DNA of 64,000 nt, from assembly GCA_947568835.1 (NCBI GenBank), contig OX387611.1, positions 1,616,001-1,680,000 on the forward strand, read 5' to 3'. Below the pieces are notes generated by a model. That model was given only the letters and a program-made list of their open reading frames with translations, was not told where the DNA came from and did no database searches. The first letter of the stretch is position 1. Each line of letters starts with the position of its first letter. Below, piece by piece: positions 9,329-22,315 of this stretch. The translations under genes were made by a program, and so were the position numbers. Source of the DNA: Protonemura montana (lineage: Eukaryota; Arthropoda; Insecta; Plecoptera; Nemouridae).

Positions 9329-12300
9329 CTAAAAGCTGCTCAACACCATGTAGGACTGGTAGGCTGAGTTGATCACCTACAACAACAGAGAAGCCAGCCA
9401 ATCAGATGCTGCCATAGAAACCAACCAATGGCATTTAACACATAAACATGTGAACACAGCTTCTTACGCTGTTGCTTTGTAATTGTTGAAATCAAATTTT
9501 AATTCAATTTAGGTTTCAAGATACGAATTCCATAACGACTGCTTTTTTTAACAAGTTTCGATGTAAACGGTAAGACCTGCTATTTTCTAAAGGTTGTTTT
9601 GGGTAATTTAAAACGCAGTAACATAAGATAGTAGAATTGAGAAGATATGTCAGGCGATCTCAGCATCTCCATGGCTACCACACGTAGAATCGACCATTAA
9701 ACCTCCTATGCTAGGCCATGATATACCCGTGGTAACATAAGATAGCAGAACTGAGAAGCTCTGTCAGGCGATCTCAGCATCTCCATGGCTACCAAACGTT
9801 AAATCTACAATTGAATTTGAAATGCTAGGCCATGATATACCCGTGGTAACATAAAATAACAGTATTGAGGAGCTCTGTCAGGCGATTTCAGCATCTCAAT
9901 GGCTACCAAACGTTGAATCTACCATTGAATCTCCAATGCCAGGCCATGAAATACCCGTGGTTACATAAGATAGCAGAAATGAGAAGCTCTGTCAGGTGAT
10001 CTCAGCATCTCCATGGCTACGAAACGTTAATTCAACTGGATTTGATTTATTTTCTAACGTTGGCAACATCAAAGACTATGGTGAAAAAAAAATGTAAGTC
10101 ATCATTTTCTGCAACAAGTGAAACTCTGGACTTACGTGTTTGAAAGTAACTAAAGACAACGGAACGAATCCAGTAGCCTTGATGACAATCGGGTGATTTG
10201 TCACGGACACCATGATTCCCACGGACCTCTTGAAGCTCTTGCTGGCATCTGTCCATCCGCAGCCGTAGATGGACTCCTGCAGGAGCTCGGACTGCAAGGT
10301 TACCAACAAGCTGTGTACGTTTTCATGGCGCTCTTGACCATCAAGGTCCAGATTAATTCAGCTGTTCTTTTAAATATGCGTCGTTTGCAGGGAAATTGAT
10401 CTGACACTTATGGCATCGCGAACAGAATATAAGTTGTGCTGCTGAAGAGCGCCGACCACAGTCGGGTCGGCCAGTTTTTAGAAAAGGTTTAAAGAATTTG
10501 ATCCAAACTTTGATAGTAAAATACAGTGTAGATATTACACAAAACAGTCAAAATATATTGTCACTATTCAATCTTTTTAAATAAAAAAATCAGATGAGAA
10601 ACGAGTTATTTCTATCCTCAAATTTGACCTCAGAACCGTCAGGCTGGAGGCGCCGGCGCAATGAGTCCAAAGGGAGTCAAACCGCCAACCAGAAATAAAT
10701 GTAATCCCGTTGATCTGAAAGTGTCTTTATTGATGGTAATACCATCTGGAGGCGCCACGAGCTCCTGTTTACCTCCACGGTGACCTGTTGCGACAGGAAG
10801 CAGAAGATCCCAAGCATCGAGTAGAACGTGCCGACTATGCCAGAGTGGATTAACAAACTAGCGCTGCCAGTTTTCTGAAACATGGTCGGCAAACTCGATC
10901 AATAACGACCTTCACGTCTCCTGCACTGGACACATGACTCGTACATTCCGCTAACATAAAAATTGATGGTTTGGTGAGGCGGTTCAGAGTCGTTGGTGGA
11001 TGTTGTGGTGAGTGACGGACTTGCTCTGTTGAGATTGACTTTTGGTCCTAGAAAGGACCTAAAAAGTTGACGTTTAGTGTTATAAAAAATTGTTGGTCTA
11101 ATCTTTACTTTAATCGCAGTGCAGATCTTATGTTTTAAACATTCGTGTGCAAATATACTGTTAAGAGTTTCCAGCGTTAGGGCAGTAAAGATACACACAG
11201 AAATACATTACTTAAAGATGAGATCATTCCACCTTTTTCCATGACAGAAAGATATTTGTATAAAAAATGTAAGTACATTGTAATGGACGGTGATTGGTTG
11301 TAAGGTGATGAACGAACCATGGACGATGACGTAAGAACCAGAACGCTCTGTGCAAGGCAGACAGTCATGTTGACGCTGAAGAACGCGTTCCAGTGTTCCT
11401 CGAATGCGCGGATGAATCTGCACGAATGAACACTTTCTTGTATTTCAATTTCTTTGCCATGTCAAGATCGGGTGTACCATTTCTCCAACTCGTTAGTGAA
11501 GTTACTAACAAGGCAACTTCCAATGACCTGCAGTGAAATTCTGTAAAGACCTCATCCATGATGTGATTTCCCCGCTACCGGACCGAGTGTGGTCTGGGTG
11601 TAATTTGCCATCCAACCTTATCTGATTCAAGTTGAAGATTTTTTGCTTTTCTCACTAGAGCCGGGCCATCAATGCTCCATCGAGCACGACATGAGTTCGA
11701 CCACGACCAATCATGGACCTGCTATAACAGCTACTCTCCTGTGACTCTGTTTTCTATCAAGAAACAAACTAACATCACACTGCTGCTCAGAACCGTTCGA
11801 GGTTAACTCACTTCAACAGCTCGCAGTGGTGAGCAACGCATTCCTTGAGTAAATCTTCCATTTTCAGTTGAATTTCGATCTCTTCGGCACTTTCACGTCC
11901 TGCGACATCTTCCGAAATAATTTCTAAATTGTTCGAAAACAGGTAACTCGTCATTATTAGTTCGCCAATTCATCATTTTTAAGTGTACAATGTAGTCATG
12001 CTGTAAGAGGTATGTTTAAATTGAGAAGTTTAGAAAGACTCACAATCGCCTCTATCTTGGAAATCGGTTACCTTGTCTGCTTTCCAAGTGTTCCAAGCTT
12101 CCGTGTGTCTCCACCAGGTCAATCTCCACCAAACAATTTTCCACCACATCTTGTTGTCCTTCTCTTGACGTCAGACTCTCAGCATCAACTCCTAGTTTAT
12201 CGCGCACCACGGCCTCTGCAGAGGACCGAAGAGTGCCGAACTTGTGGTTCAAAATCCTCAGTTGACCGCGCATGTTGAGGAACATGCAGAGTATCATCAG

Positions 12301-15300
12301 GTTGCAGCTGAATACCATAAGCGTGTTGACGAAGAAGTTGACGGTGAATGCAACGCAGACAAATTCGAATAGGCCTGGTTTAGTTGCGTCGAATGGAAAC
12401 ACAAACCTGTAAATTAATCGACTTTTAGGAGGTCCAGGAAAAGTGCTTGTTCGTTCTTTTGCTACGAGATGTCACGACAGTCAATCTTTATGTTAAAAAA
12501 GTGAGGAGAAACATTCTTTTAAGCTTGGCTTTATAACCTATGATAAATCATCCGACCTAAAGGTCGGAAGCGTTAAAATGCCAATAACACGAAAAGATTG
12601 CAATGCGCTTCTGTTAAGTTATGGCTTTTGCGACTTGCCTGCAGCAAAATGGTGCCTTAATACAAGTTAAATAGCAGAAACATAAGAAAACTCTTAACCT
12701 TAACGACAAAAAACATCACAATTCGATGTTTCTTGCCTCATATCTGGTTCATTCACTCATCAATATTTCCGCTTTAAAAAAACTTCTTAATTTTTACTAT
12801 CGAATCATAATAAAAAATCCGCAGTATTCCAAAGCATTGATTAAATATACTGTCTCAGCTGAGCGTTTGAAATAATTATGTAGAAAAGATAAAATATAAA
12901 AAACTATTACAAAATACAAACGTCAATAAAGTGTTCTTACTTGATCCGTCGTTCGAAGTTTCTCTCCTTAATCACGTCGATGCCAGCAACAATAGTCGCC
13001 AACACAAGCATGACAATCGCCGCCCTCGAAAACGTGACCGTCCAAAAGCGACACCACTTCTTCGTGTGCGCATCGACCGCCTTGGTGTACTCGTCGTAGG
13101 GAGGGTACAGTTTGTCCACGTTACGCAGCAGCTGCACGAGCTCGGTCAGCTTATCGTTCTTCAGGAAGAGGGTTAAGTAGATCGTTGTTGGTAACATGGA
13201 CCCGATGAAGTTACCCAGACATTCAGAGACTTCGCCGAAGTTGTCCAAGTTTTTGAAGATGTACATGGGAAAGCCGTAGGAGTAGGAATAAACCACGTAA
13301 AAGCCGATGGTAAATGAAATGACTCGTTTGAAGTAATAGCTGAGGCGTTTGGGCGCGCTTCTGTCAATCCAGAATCCTGTTGACAGAATTTCCGCACATT
13401 TTCCATAAAATTCATTCTAAAAAATATATATCTAAAAACTGGATGCAACTTAGAAGGAAGGTTTTTAATATTGATGGCTCGAGTATTTTTTTGTGTGTAG
13501 TTCAGCAGTGTTTACAGATTGAAAAAATTTAGGTTCCACAGTTGCTACAAAAACTTTGAATTTTTTTTGTTGAAAAACAGTGAAAACGACTTGAACAGGT
13601 CCTTTTACAACGCGTGTTAGCAAAAGACGAAAGAATATTTTTCTGATATATTGTAACGTTCCCGCCAATATGTGTAGGCCAGTAACCTGTCCCTCCAACG
13701 GGGCAGGTAGATTTATTTATTTCATTTTTTCCTAGAAAAAAAAACAGCAATTTTCCTTTAACATACAGGTGGCAGAAAAATTAATACTTAAACTATTTAC
13801 CAAAATTATTTTCTAATACTTATTCTATCATATGTCTTCTGAAAATTATATCATTTTTTTTTAGTCCCTTAAATTGCACTCTTGTTCGTTCCATTCCAAT
13901 CTTTACCCGTTCTATTTAAAAAAGAGTATTTGCCTGTATCTTTCTTCATATTTTTTACAGCAAAATTATCTTCATGTTTTCTTCGGCACGCAAACTTGTT
14001 TTCATTTCTTTCCATTTTTTCACTCAATTCTTTCCATCCACTGCTTCCTGTCATTATTCTGAAGAAATTGCACAATCTATCAATTTTTCTTCTTTCATCC
14101 AGCGATACTCATCCTAATTAATACATTATAATTGAAAATCGCTCCCACGATCATACACTTTCCCCATTATCCTTTACAAACAATCTCGTCTTTTTCATTC
14201 TTCCAGTCACTCTTCTTGCTGCCAGTCTTTTTACCTTTTCCAATTCCTTGACTTCTGATTTCTTATGGGGATCCCATACCGAGGCACCGTATTCTGTCTC
14301 TGGTCTCACCAAAGCAAAATATGCCTTTATTTTAAATCACTTCCCATTCCTCTTAACTGCCTCATAAGAAAATAAAGTGTACTTATGCTTCTTCTGGTCA
14401 ACCTTTTGATTTGATCTTTCCACCCCAGATTATTGCTGATAAACGATGCTGAATGGCTGCGACCCCGAGGAGAGTCAGTTGACTTCGATCCTCTTTAGCT
14501 ATCACCGGTTCGCCGGAACAACATTTTAATAAATCATTGTTTCCAATCCTAACTTTGTTTTTAATTTGATTAGCAAAACCTTACAATCTTCAGCCCTTCA
14601 GAACAACGCATTATTTCATTTGAAATGTCAACTAGTTGAGTAGTCGAGGCGTAATGATAGGTTTTGTTGTCTGCCAGCCGGCCGAGGAAAAGCAATTTAA
14701 AAAATCGATATTGTTTTAAGATTCAACTTCGTCAAAGTTTTCTTTCATTGCCACCTGGTTTATTTCACATGAATTCAAATTGCTACCAGAGTAACTTGTG
14801 AAGGCCTGGCTTATTTCTGCAGAGTCCACGCGTCACTTGCCAACAAGCCGCCAGGAGCCTTCTGCACTAACTTTCCGAATATTCGGTCAGAATTCCAATA
14901 TCCGGCATTAGACGATTTGTCGAATTCGCGCGAATGTCAATGCCCTGAAAGTTGGTGTTCTGTATGCATTTGGCAATGGACTCGGGCGGGTAAATGGAAA
15001 CCAAGGCACGGGAGGGGAAATCAGAGTCAATGAGGCAAAGGCAGAGTGGAAAACTGATAAAATACTGCTGAATTATGAATTTGTTTTCGCTTTTGACATT
15101 TCAAGAATTCTTCGTTTGCACCTTCTTATAATTGCAACAACGAAATATCTCAGCCGAACACCACATCAATCCTTAAAATTTTTCCTGAAAATCAGAAGAT
15201 TATTCCTATTTAATTGTAAATATTTTATTAAATGTATTCCTTAAACTCAGCAACCTTTTATAGTAGTCACATAAGTTGTAAATTACCATAACCATACATT

Positions 15301-18300
15301 ATTCCATATACATAAATAATTTTCATATTCAAAGGGCAATAGCTACAATAAATACAAATCTGTTTCATTTAATTTTTAGTGGAAAAGAGTAATAACCTTG
15401 TTCTAGGCCAATACTTTGCGCATCATCGTCACTAAAATATTTTAACATTCTAATAATCTTTGTTACACTTAATTATTACGCATCTTTTTTTCTCGGAAAC
15501 ATAATCACATGAACTTGTAAAACGCGTAACACGACACTTCTTACAATATATACTGAATTAAAACTTAAAAGGGATACTTTAAAAAGGATTTGATTCTTTG
15601 ACGACGATCGTTTGCCAACTTTTAACCCAACTTAGTCCATTTACGGGGTCCAGTCGACCTAGAAAGCGAAAGTCCCAGTTGTAATTACAATTCGCGGCTT
15701 TGGATCGCATCGCTATCCAGTAACGCGATCTAAAGCCGCGAATTGGAATTACAACCGGGACTTTCGCTTTCTGAGTCGACCGGACCCCGTAAATAGACAA
15801 AGTTGGGTTAAAGGTTGGCAAACAATCATCGAGAAAGAACCGTATCCTTTTAAAGTTTCCCTTCTAAGTAATAGTTCCGTATATATTGTAAGAAGTGTCG
15901 TGATAAACATTTTACAAAGGTAATGTGATTATGTTTCCGAGAAAAAACATGCGTTATAATTAAGTGTAATAAAGAGTATTAGAATGTTAAAATATTGAAG
16001 TGACAGTGATGCGCAAAGTATTGGCTTAGAACAAGGTTATAAGTAACTCTATTCCACTAAAAATTAAATGAAACAGATTTGCATTTATTGTAGCTATTGC
16101 GCTTTGGACAAGTACATAGTGGACGAGTCTTTCACAAAGAGTGAAATGGGGGAAGACTAATAGTAATGAACATAATTGGAAGGCTTTGTAGGCTAGGTGT
16201 TGTGTAGGACCCTAAGTTGAAATGAGGTAGGTGGTTTTTTATATTTGTGCAGATGGATTTGGGGCCGTGGGTGTAGAATATCAATATTTAGTGCTTCTCA
16301 TCATCAGATGCGAGGATGGCGTTACATAGAGGCTTTGCGCCAAGCTGCCGAGGAAGAACATGATCTTCGGCAGCGCATGAGGGTGCGACGGCGTAATTTG
16401 CGTGAGAACACTGAGCTGTTTGACGATATGTCGGAAACAGCTTTTGTTAAATTGTATAGACTACCTCAGCGAGCGGTGCTAAACCTTGTGGAGGAAATCC
16501 GAGTTGACATGCCCGTGACGCAGAGGCGTAGCGCGATAAGCGTCGAGACGAAGGTGTGTAAAATATTTCAATGTGCCCTACTATCTCACATTGACACAGT
16601 TAAGCGGGATTCTTAACACTTCTTTGCGTGGAAGGTGCTAGCTGCCTTGAGATTTTTTGCCACCGGCTCCTACCAAGCAGCGGTAGGAAATGATTTAAGT
16701 GTGGGTATCAGCCAGACATCTACAAGCCGCAGTATTCACGAAGTTTGCGCTGCGGTGACTGCAAGACTGGCCCCCAGGCTCATAAGGTTCCCAGAAACTC
16801 AACATGAGCGGGACAACATTAAACAAAGGTTGGTTCAAACATGTACCTAGCCTGAAAGTTGCAGTGTTACCTACAAAGTCTTTAAAATGCATAATGTCTA
16901 TTTTCTGTGAAACAGGTTCTTTGAAGCAACAGGATTTCCGGGGATAATCGGCGCAATTGATTGTACACATGTCTCAATCGTGAGACCCACGGATCGAGAA
17001 GATGTCTACATCAATAGGAAGGGAAACCCGACTATTAATGTTCAGGCCGTTAGTTTAATATTGGCTTTTTTCTCTTCTCCACATAATAAACAAGGTATTG
17101 TTATTCCTTATTAATTATTATTTAACAATAATTGTTGTTTATTGATAGATCTGCGATTATGACATGCGGATTCTCTCCGTCAACGCCCGCTTTCCTGGTT
17201 CGACCGGTGACGCCCACATATGGCGCAGTTGTCGGGTCAAGGAAGAGCTTGTTCGGCGCTACGCTGCTAACGAGCGATTTGAATATCTGCTTGGTAAGAA
17301 ATTTGGTTGTAATGAAAATGTTAGATATCGATATGTTATCATTTTGTCAGATAATTAGTTTATAAGTGGTTTCAGAGCCGTGGGTGAAAAAGTACATGAA
17401 ACGTCCTTTTTAGGTAATTTTAAAAGACATTTTAGGTCCAATTTAGGACCACAAGTCAGTTTCAACAGTGCAAGTCCGATACTCACCACAACAATCAAAT
17501 TATATATATGGCACTATATATGGTAGGAATAATAAGAAATATTATAATTATAATAGGAATATTTTTGATAATATCTATCATTTTCAAGGAGCCAAATTAC
17601 CAATTATAGCACTTTGATAATCATTCGCTTCCTTGCTCTCAATTCAATCAGGATACAGGATATTCAAGGACCAGAAATACTTGTAACTAACAATCCAATC
17701 ATTTCCAGGAGACTCTGGCTATGCCAACGAACCGTGGCTTGTGCTGCCAATCCTCAATGCCGTCCCTGGGAGCCCAGAGGCGCATTACACAAATGTGCAC
17801 TGCAGGGCTCGCTGCTGCGTAGAACGCTGCTTCGGGTTGCTCAAGGCTCGATTCCGCTGCCTCCTTCAGCACCGGACCTTGCATTATGACCACCAGACTG
17901 CGGCGCAGATCATCAACACCTGTGCCACTCTACACAATATCGCTCTCGATCTCCGGCTTCCAAACCCGGAGCCACTTTTGGCAGCCGAGCTTGCACAAGA
18001 GCTGGCGCTAGAGGCGGGAGATGTTGTACCGCAAGGGGATTTACTTGGTGACGTACGGGCCCCGGCACGGGCTGTGCAAACTGCACTTGTTGCTAGGTTA
18101 TGGCGGGCCAGGAATGAATAACAATTTAGAGAGACATCATATGTGGTGTTTTGATTTTTTTATTTCGTGATCTTTTCCACCAATTTTGCTAGTGCCTCAG
18201 CTATCTCACTCATGGATTTTGCCTGGGCTGCTTGATTGCGAGAATTTTCACTCACAGCTTGTGCTATGACAGCTAGCGACCCCTCCATTCTTTCTAAAAT

Positions 18301-20067
18301 GGGCCGGAAGCTAGCAATGGTTGCAGCTTGGCTTTCTGCCACCATGCGGTTGAGCTCATCGAGGCTGGCAAATTTGTCTGTTGCAGTCGTGTAAGAATTC
18401 CCTTCTACACGACTGCGCTTTGGAGTTGATGTCTTGCTGGCTGCTGGTGCCTTCCTCTTTGCAGAGCAACAGCCACCGGATGTCGATGCACCCTCGTTTA
18501 TTGCTGAAAGCGTAATTTTATTTAGAGCTGCACTTGCTGATCCGAGCACTACATGCCATCTAATCGTATTAGTTAAATCTCATCTTATATGTTATCTTTT
18601 CAGACAATTTTTAACTTAGCTGACTACATACCATAAGTTTTTTTTGAAGCCGAATTAGCCCTCAACATTGTTGGAGTTGATGGTGGATCTTCAACTGCAA
18701 AGTATTTACTATACAAATATCTGTATGCCAATAATAGTTACATACATTCGAGGGAAAGAAGGCCAAGACAAATAAACATTACTTACCAAGTATTGTTTCC
18801 AGTGGAATGCTGTCAACGACAATGTCTTCGAAGAAGAAGATGGCATCATCCAGCTGGACCCTTTCTTCCCCGTGGAAAGGCTCCTGTAGTGCTGGTGGAT
18901 TCTGTGATTGAATTGTTATGTTTGTGTCTTTATTACAAAACCAAATAAATAATAGTGCAAACAATTTAATGCATACATACCTCTTCATTTCTGACTCCCA
19001 AGTCTGGAATGTCGGGCATCCCATACACAAACTGCCCTCCCATTAGCTCCAAGAGCTTTTCCTCTCTAGGTGTCAATGAGAGGTTGCTAGGAGGGCCTCC
19101 TCCTGTCCCGTTCATATACACGCAAACTTTCAGCGCCTTAGCTTTTGTATGCCGTTTCCAGCTCTTCCAGGCCTGAGGTATGGCAGTTAACATTATAATA
19201 CAAACCACAGCAGATTAAATATACTTAATTGCACTTAAACAGTGTTCATTACGTACCTCCTGCCATTTGGATGCATCCTTTGTGCATCCGCCACCCTGCG
19301 AATTTAATCGGGCAGCAAGGACCTGCCACATTGATTTTGATTTTTCTCGCCCACTTACGTCGAAAAATTTCCCTCTAGAAAAATCTGGGTGGGCTACCAT
19401 GTAGTCCAACAAAATTTGTTGTTGGCTGTCCACCATATGAATACTCTTTGAAGGAGCCATTGAATTATTGAAATTTGAAAAATTGAATTTTGAAAAGTTA
19501 TGAAATAATTTAGGTTATGGTTATTTATATGTGACAATAAAAAAAGGTTAATGAGTTTAAGGAACAAATTTAAAAAATGAACAGTTAAATAGGAATATTC
19601 TGATGATTTTTAGAGAAAAATTTAAACGATTTAAGTGGGTTTTGGCAGAGAAGTTTCGGTTTTGCAATTACAAGAAGGTGGAAACGATGAATCCTTGTCA
19701 AGACAAAAGCGAGAACAGATTTAAATTTCGCAGTATTTTATCATTTTTCCACTCTGCCTTTGCCTCATTGACTCTGATTTCCCCTCCCGTGCCTTGGTTT
19801 CCAATTACCCGCCCGAGTCCATTGCCAAGTGCATAGAGAATACCAACTTTCTGGGCATTGGCATTCGCGCGAATTCGACATTTTGGCTAATGCCGGATAT
19901 TGGAATTCTGACCGAATATTCGGAAAGTTAGTGAATAAGGCTCCTGGTTTATTTCACATGAATTCAAATTGCTCATATAGGACAATCGAAACTTTGCAAT
20001 CGCTTGCTCCGCACACCGACTCACCTGTGACTTGCAGCATCTGCATGTTCTTCTCGAGGACGCTCAT
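9329..20067 (-). CDS. Odorant receptor gene B (7tm_6 family), complete, 8 exons
   Basis: Exons 20067-20025, 13376-12941, 12406-12072, 11923-11812, 11417-11318, 10874-10773, 10291-10136 and 9376-9329 have compatible phases and GT/AG sites. They give a 443-residue insect odorant receptor. Exon 1 encodes MSVLEKNMQMLQVT and is completed by GFWIDRS of exon 2. Exon 2 carries three hydrophobic segments and DNFGEVSECLGNFIGS; exon 3 the fourth (LFEFVCVAFTVNFFV); exon 4 a charged stretch (IQLKMEDLLKECVAHH); exons 5 and 6 the fifth and sixth. Exons 7 and 8 hold the conserved C-terminus, with WTDASKSFKRSVGIMV and VINSAYQSYMVLSSF before the stop. It would sit in olfactory neuron membranes as a ligand-tuning subunit paired with Orco. 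Introns 2 to 6 show nothing recognisable; intron 1 holds Harbinger and intron 7 a minisatellite. Confidence 0.9.
9618..10033. repeat. 114-bp minisatellite in OR B intron 7 (~4 copies)
   Basis: GTAACATAAGATAG-type starts at 9618, 9732, 9846 and 9960 give an exact 114-bp period. The core reads TCAGGCGATCTCAGCATCTC CATGGCTACC. It lies in the last intron, in the same gene-relative orientation as the longer array in gene E. Confidence 0.92.
13657..14597 (-). mobile_element. Decayed LINE remnant (unit 2)
   Basis: Copy of the 670-1610 remnant in intron 1 of OR B. It differs at 14441-14442 (AA instead of GG), a variant it shares with the diverged gene D copy near 41,607. Confidence 0.78.
16308..18121 (+). 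CDS. Harbinger transposase (unit 2)
   Basis: Exons 16308-16553, 16635-16828, 16916-17048, 17149-17293 and 17709-18121. Open throughout. One substitution from unit 1 was noticed: Leu to Val in GNDLSLGI, caused by C to G at 16700. Confidence 0.9.
18160..19460 (-). CDS. Harbinger Myb/SANT-like protein (unit 2)
   Basis: Exons 19460-19257, 19172-18981, 18901-18787, 18694-18632 and 18548-18160. Intact. Leu to Phe within RGKFLDVSG in the Myb-like domain is the only change noticed against units 1 and 3. Confidence 0.85.
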
Positions 20068-20587
20068 TTTGCACACTTTGGCTTCACCCACTCCTTGGCT
20101 AGACTGTCAAGTCATCGGGCGACAAACAAGCGACAGACAACGTTTTAAAGCGGCGACAGCCAATAAGAAGGAAGGAGATGAAATATGCATAAAGTTACAA
20201 AAAAATACAACACCGAAGAACATGGAACGTCGCTATAAAATCGTTGCCTGGCGTAATGATAGGTTCTGTTGTCTGCCAGCCGGCGGAGAAACAGCATATT
20301 TTTCACGTATTTTATATGGTAAGTGTCTGTCTTATCAATGTTTTAACTTCAAGCATTGGCACTAAATATGAAAATCTGATGTGGACATAAGACAATCGAC
20401 ACATTGCGTCTGGCGGCGATAATATCATAAATAAGTACTGAAACTGAGTAATTTTTTGCAGTTTGTGTTCAGCCGTAATGATGATAGTCTTGGCTTGTGT
20501 TGCCTTGAGGTGAAACGTGGTCAGCACGATGTGAGGAGATTTAATATTTATTACCAATCAAATATCGACCGCTTATCACTGAAATAA
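20068..20587 (-). promoter_or_regulatory. Conserved upstream block of OR gene B
   Basis: Counterpart of 7081-7600. It carries C at 20306 (as does unit 3) where unit 1 has T. Confidence 0.5.
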
Positions 20588-22315
20588 GCGTGTAAATGGA
20601 GAGGAATTGGTAATTAAGTTGTGAGGTGCACATAATGATCCACAGGTTTCTAGCCACGTGTGTCTATAAAATATTATCTGATTATTCTCGGACGGGGAGA
20701 TTAGATCAGAGGATTAGATTGGATGTCCATCAGGAAACTCTACGTTTTAATCAGATTATAAAGACTTCTGTTCTGTCGACAGGGAAATTAGAACATTTAT
20801 TAGGAAATTAGTAATTCCGACACGTACATCATACATTCGCAGTTAGCAACTGAGATGTAACAAAATATACGGTAAAATCTTTCTTAATTAATGGTGCAGA
20901 AGTTTAATCCCAGCTTGAGCCTCATTCACATTTGATCCATATTTAAAAGTTGTCTGTCAGTTTACAATAAGTTGAACGTCGCAATGATCGTGATGAAGTT
21001 GCAGACAAATTAGCGGCTAATTGTGGTTTTATATTCAGTGAAATTAACCAGCTCGTGACATAAAACCAACATGGCGACCTGAAGTAACGTTGAAATGATT
21101 GGGAATTCTAGAAATCGCTTTAGAAGTGCACCATGCAACACTGATTTTCTTCTCTGGTAAGTTGTGCTTCTTCTCTCTTTACTTCTTCACGACAACAGAT
21201 AAAAAGAGAAGATGATGAAAAGCTCTCGGAATGAGAACAAAATAAGAGATATTTTGTGATGTTTGACAGTCAAGGGTGAGGTTCAATATGAGGCAAAATG
21301 CGAGTCATCACCGCAAAGAAACATCTCATGCAAGTCAACTTTTAAAGAACTTAAAATATTAACATAACGTACACATCGTCTTTACATCGTAAATTTCAAC
21401 ATGTTTATGAGTTTTCGATTTATTTCTTAATTTAAATTTGTTACGTTAGATTGATTGGTTTAACTATTGTGTTGAACGACGCACTGTGCAGTCACATTAA
21501 AAGAATTGTAGTAAAAACCGCATAACGTTTAAGGCCCATCATTTCCGCGGGTAAAATCGTTTAAATGGGTCTCAAATAGATATATAGTGTTTGTATTATG
21601 TTAATGACAAGGAAAAGCAAGTGTCGGAAAATTTGTGAGTTTTCCAGAAAAATTAAAAATTAAATCCTTGGCACCATGCCAAGCACCGCAAAAACACGAG
21701 TTAAAGAGTCAGTGATTTTTTTTCCTATTGCCTCAACATAATTCAGCCACACGAAAAATGTTGGTGGTCACAGCTATAAAATTGACTGAGATATCAACTT
21801 AAAAAAAAAAAAAAAAAATTGTAATCTTAAAAATGTTCTGGTTTTAAACCGATTCTCCTTTTATCCTCCTTTGTAGTAATCATCGTTCAAAATTTGAACC
21901 TAGCCCAAAGGAGGTTTACATTATTAAGGCGTTTTTAGAGTTCAAAAAATTAGTGCCAAAAAAAACCGCAAAGTGCTTGAAAATCACACCGCCAGTTATT
22001 GCAACAATGTTTTTCCTCGATTCACGTGTTTCACCTAAATAGACTAGCTTGACGTTTGCAAAATGTCACTGATTTGGGGAACATCGTATCTTGAGCCGAA
22101 AACAAGTTTAGTCTGCTGTTGGCAAAATTTGTTCAGAAGTTTGACGGGAATTTTCCACACAGACACCCACAAATTTAATAATTTATGTGCCTACTAAAAT
22201 GTGATATTAAAATGCCAGAGAGCGGCATGGTGCATGCCATCACCATTGGTGGCATGGTGGTGCATGGGCATGTGGTGCATGATGTTGAAATGTTGTTGGC
22301 GATATGTGTCCTCGA

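Larger units (their letters stand above)
14856..19942. mobile_element. PIF/Harbinger transposon (unit 2)
   Basis: Copy of 1869-6955 at +12,987, including both long TIRs and the nested foldback at 15330-16106. It was spread by tandem duplication of the OR unit, not by its own transposition, because the flanks are identical. Confidence 0.88.

Noticed and set aside
11177..11368. Short minus-strand frames around 10,899-11,423 as separate genes
   Set aside because: They are OR exon 5 in wrong frames plus intron; the real exon is 11417-11318.
13377..13448. Exon 2 start at the TTTTTTAG acceptor (13417) or at the ATG just inside it
   Set aside because: The frame from that ATG does not lead into GFWIDRS. 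The 43-nt exon 1 joined at TCAACAG restores a normal OR N-terminus in five genes.
13465..13698. 77-codon minus-strand frame upstream of OR exon 2, present in all copies
   Set aside because: Conservation is due to shared intron sequence; gene E's version is broken by stops, and it overlaps the end of the LINE remnant.
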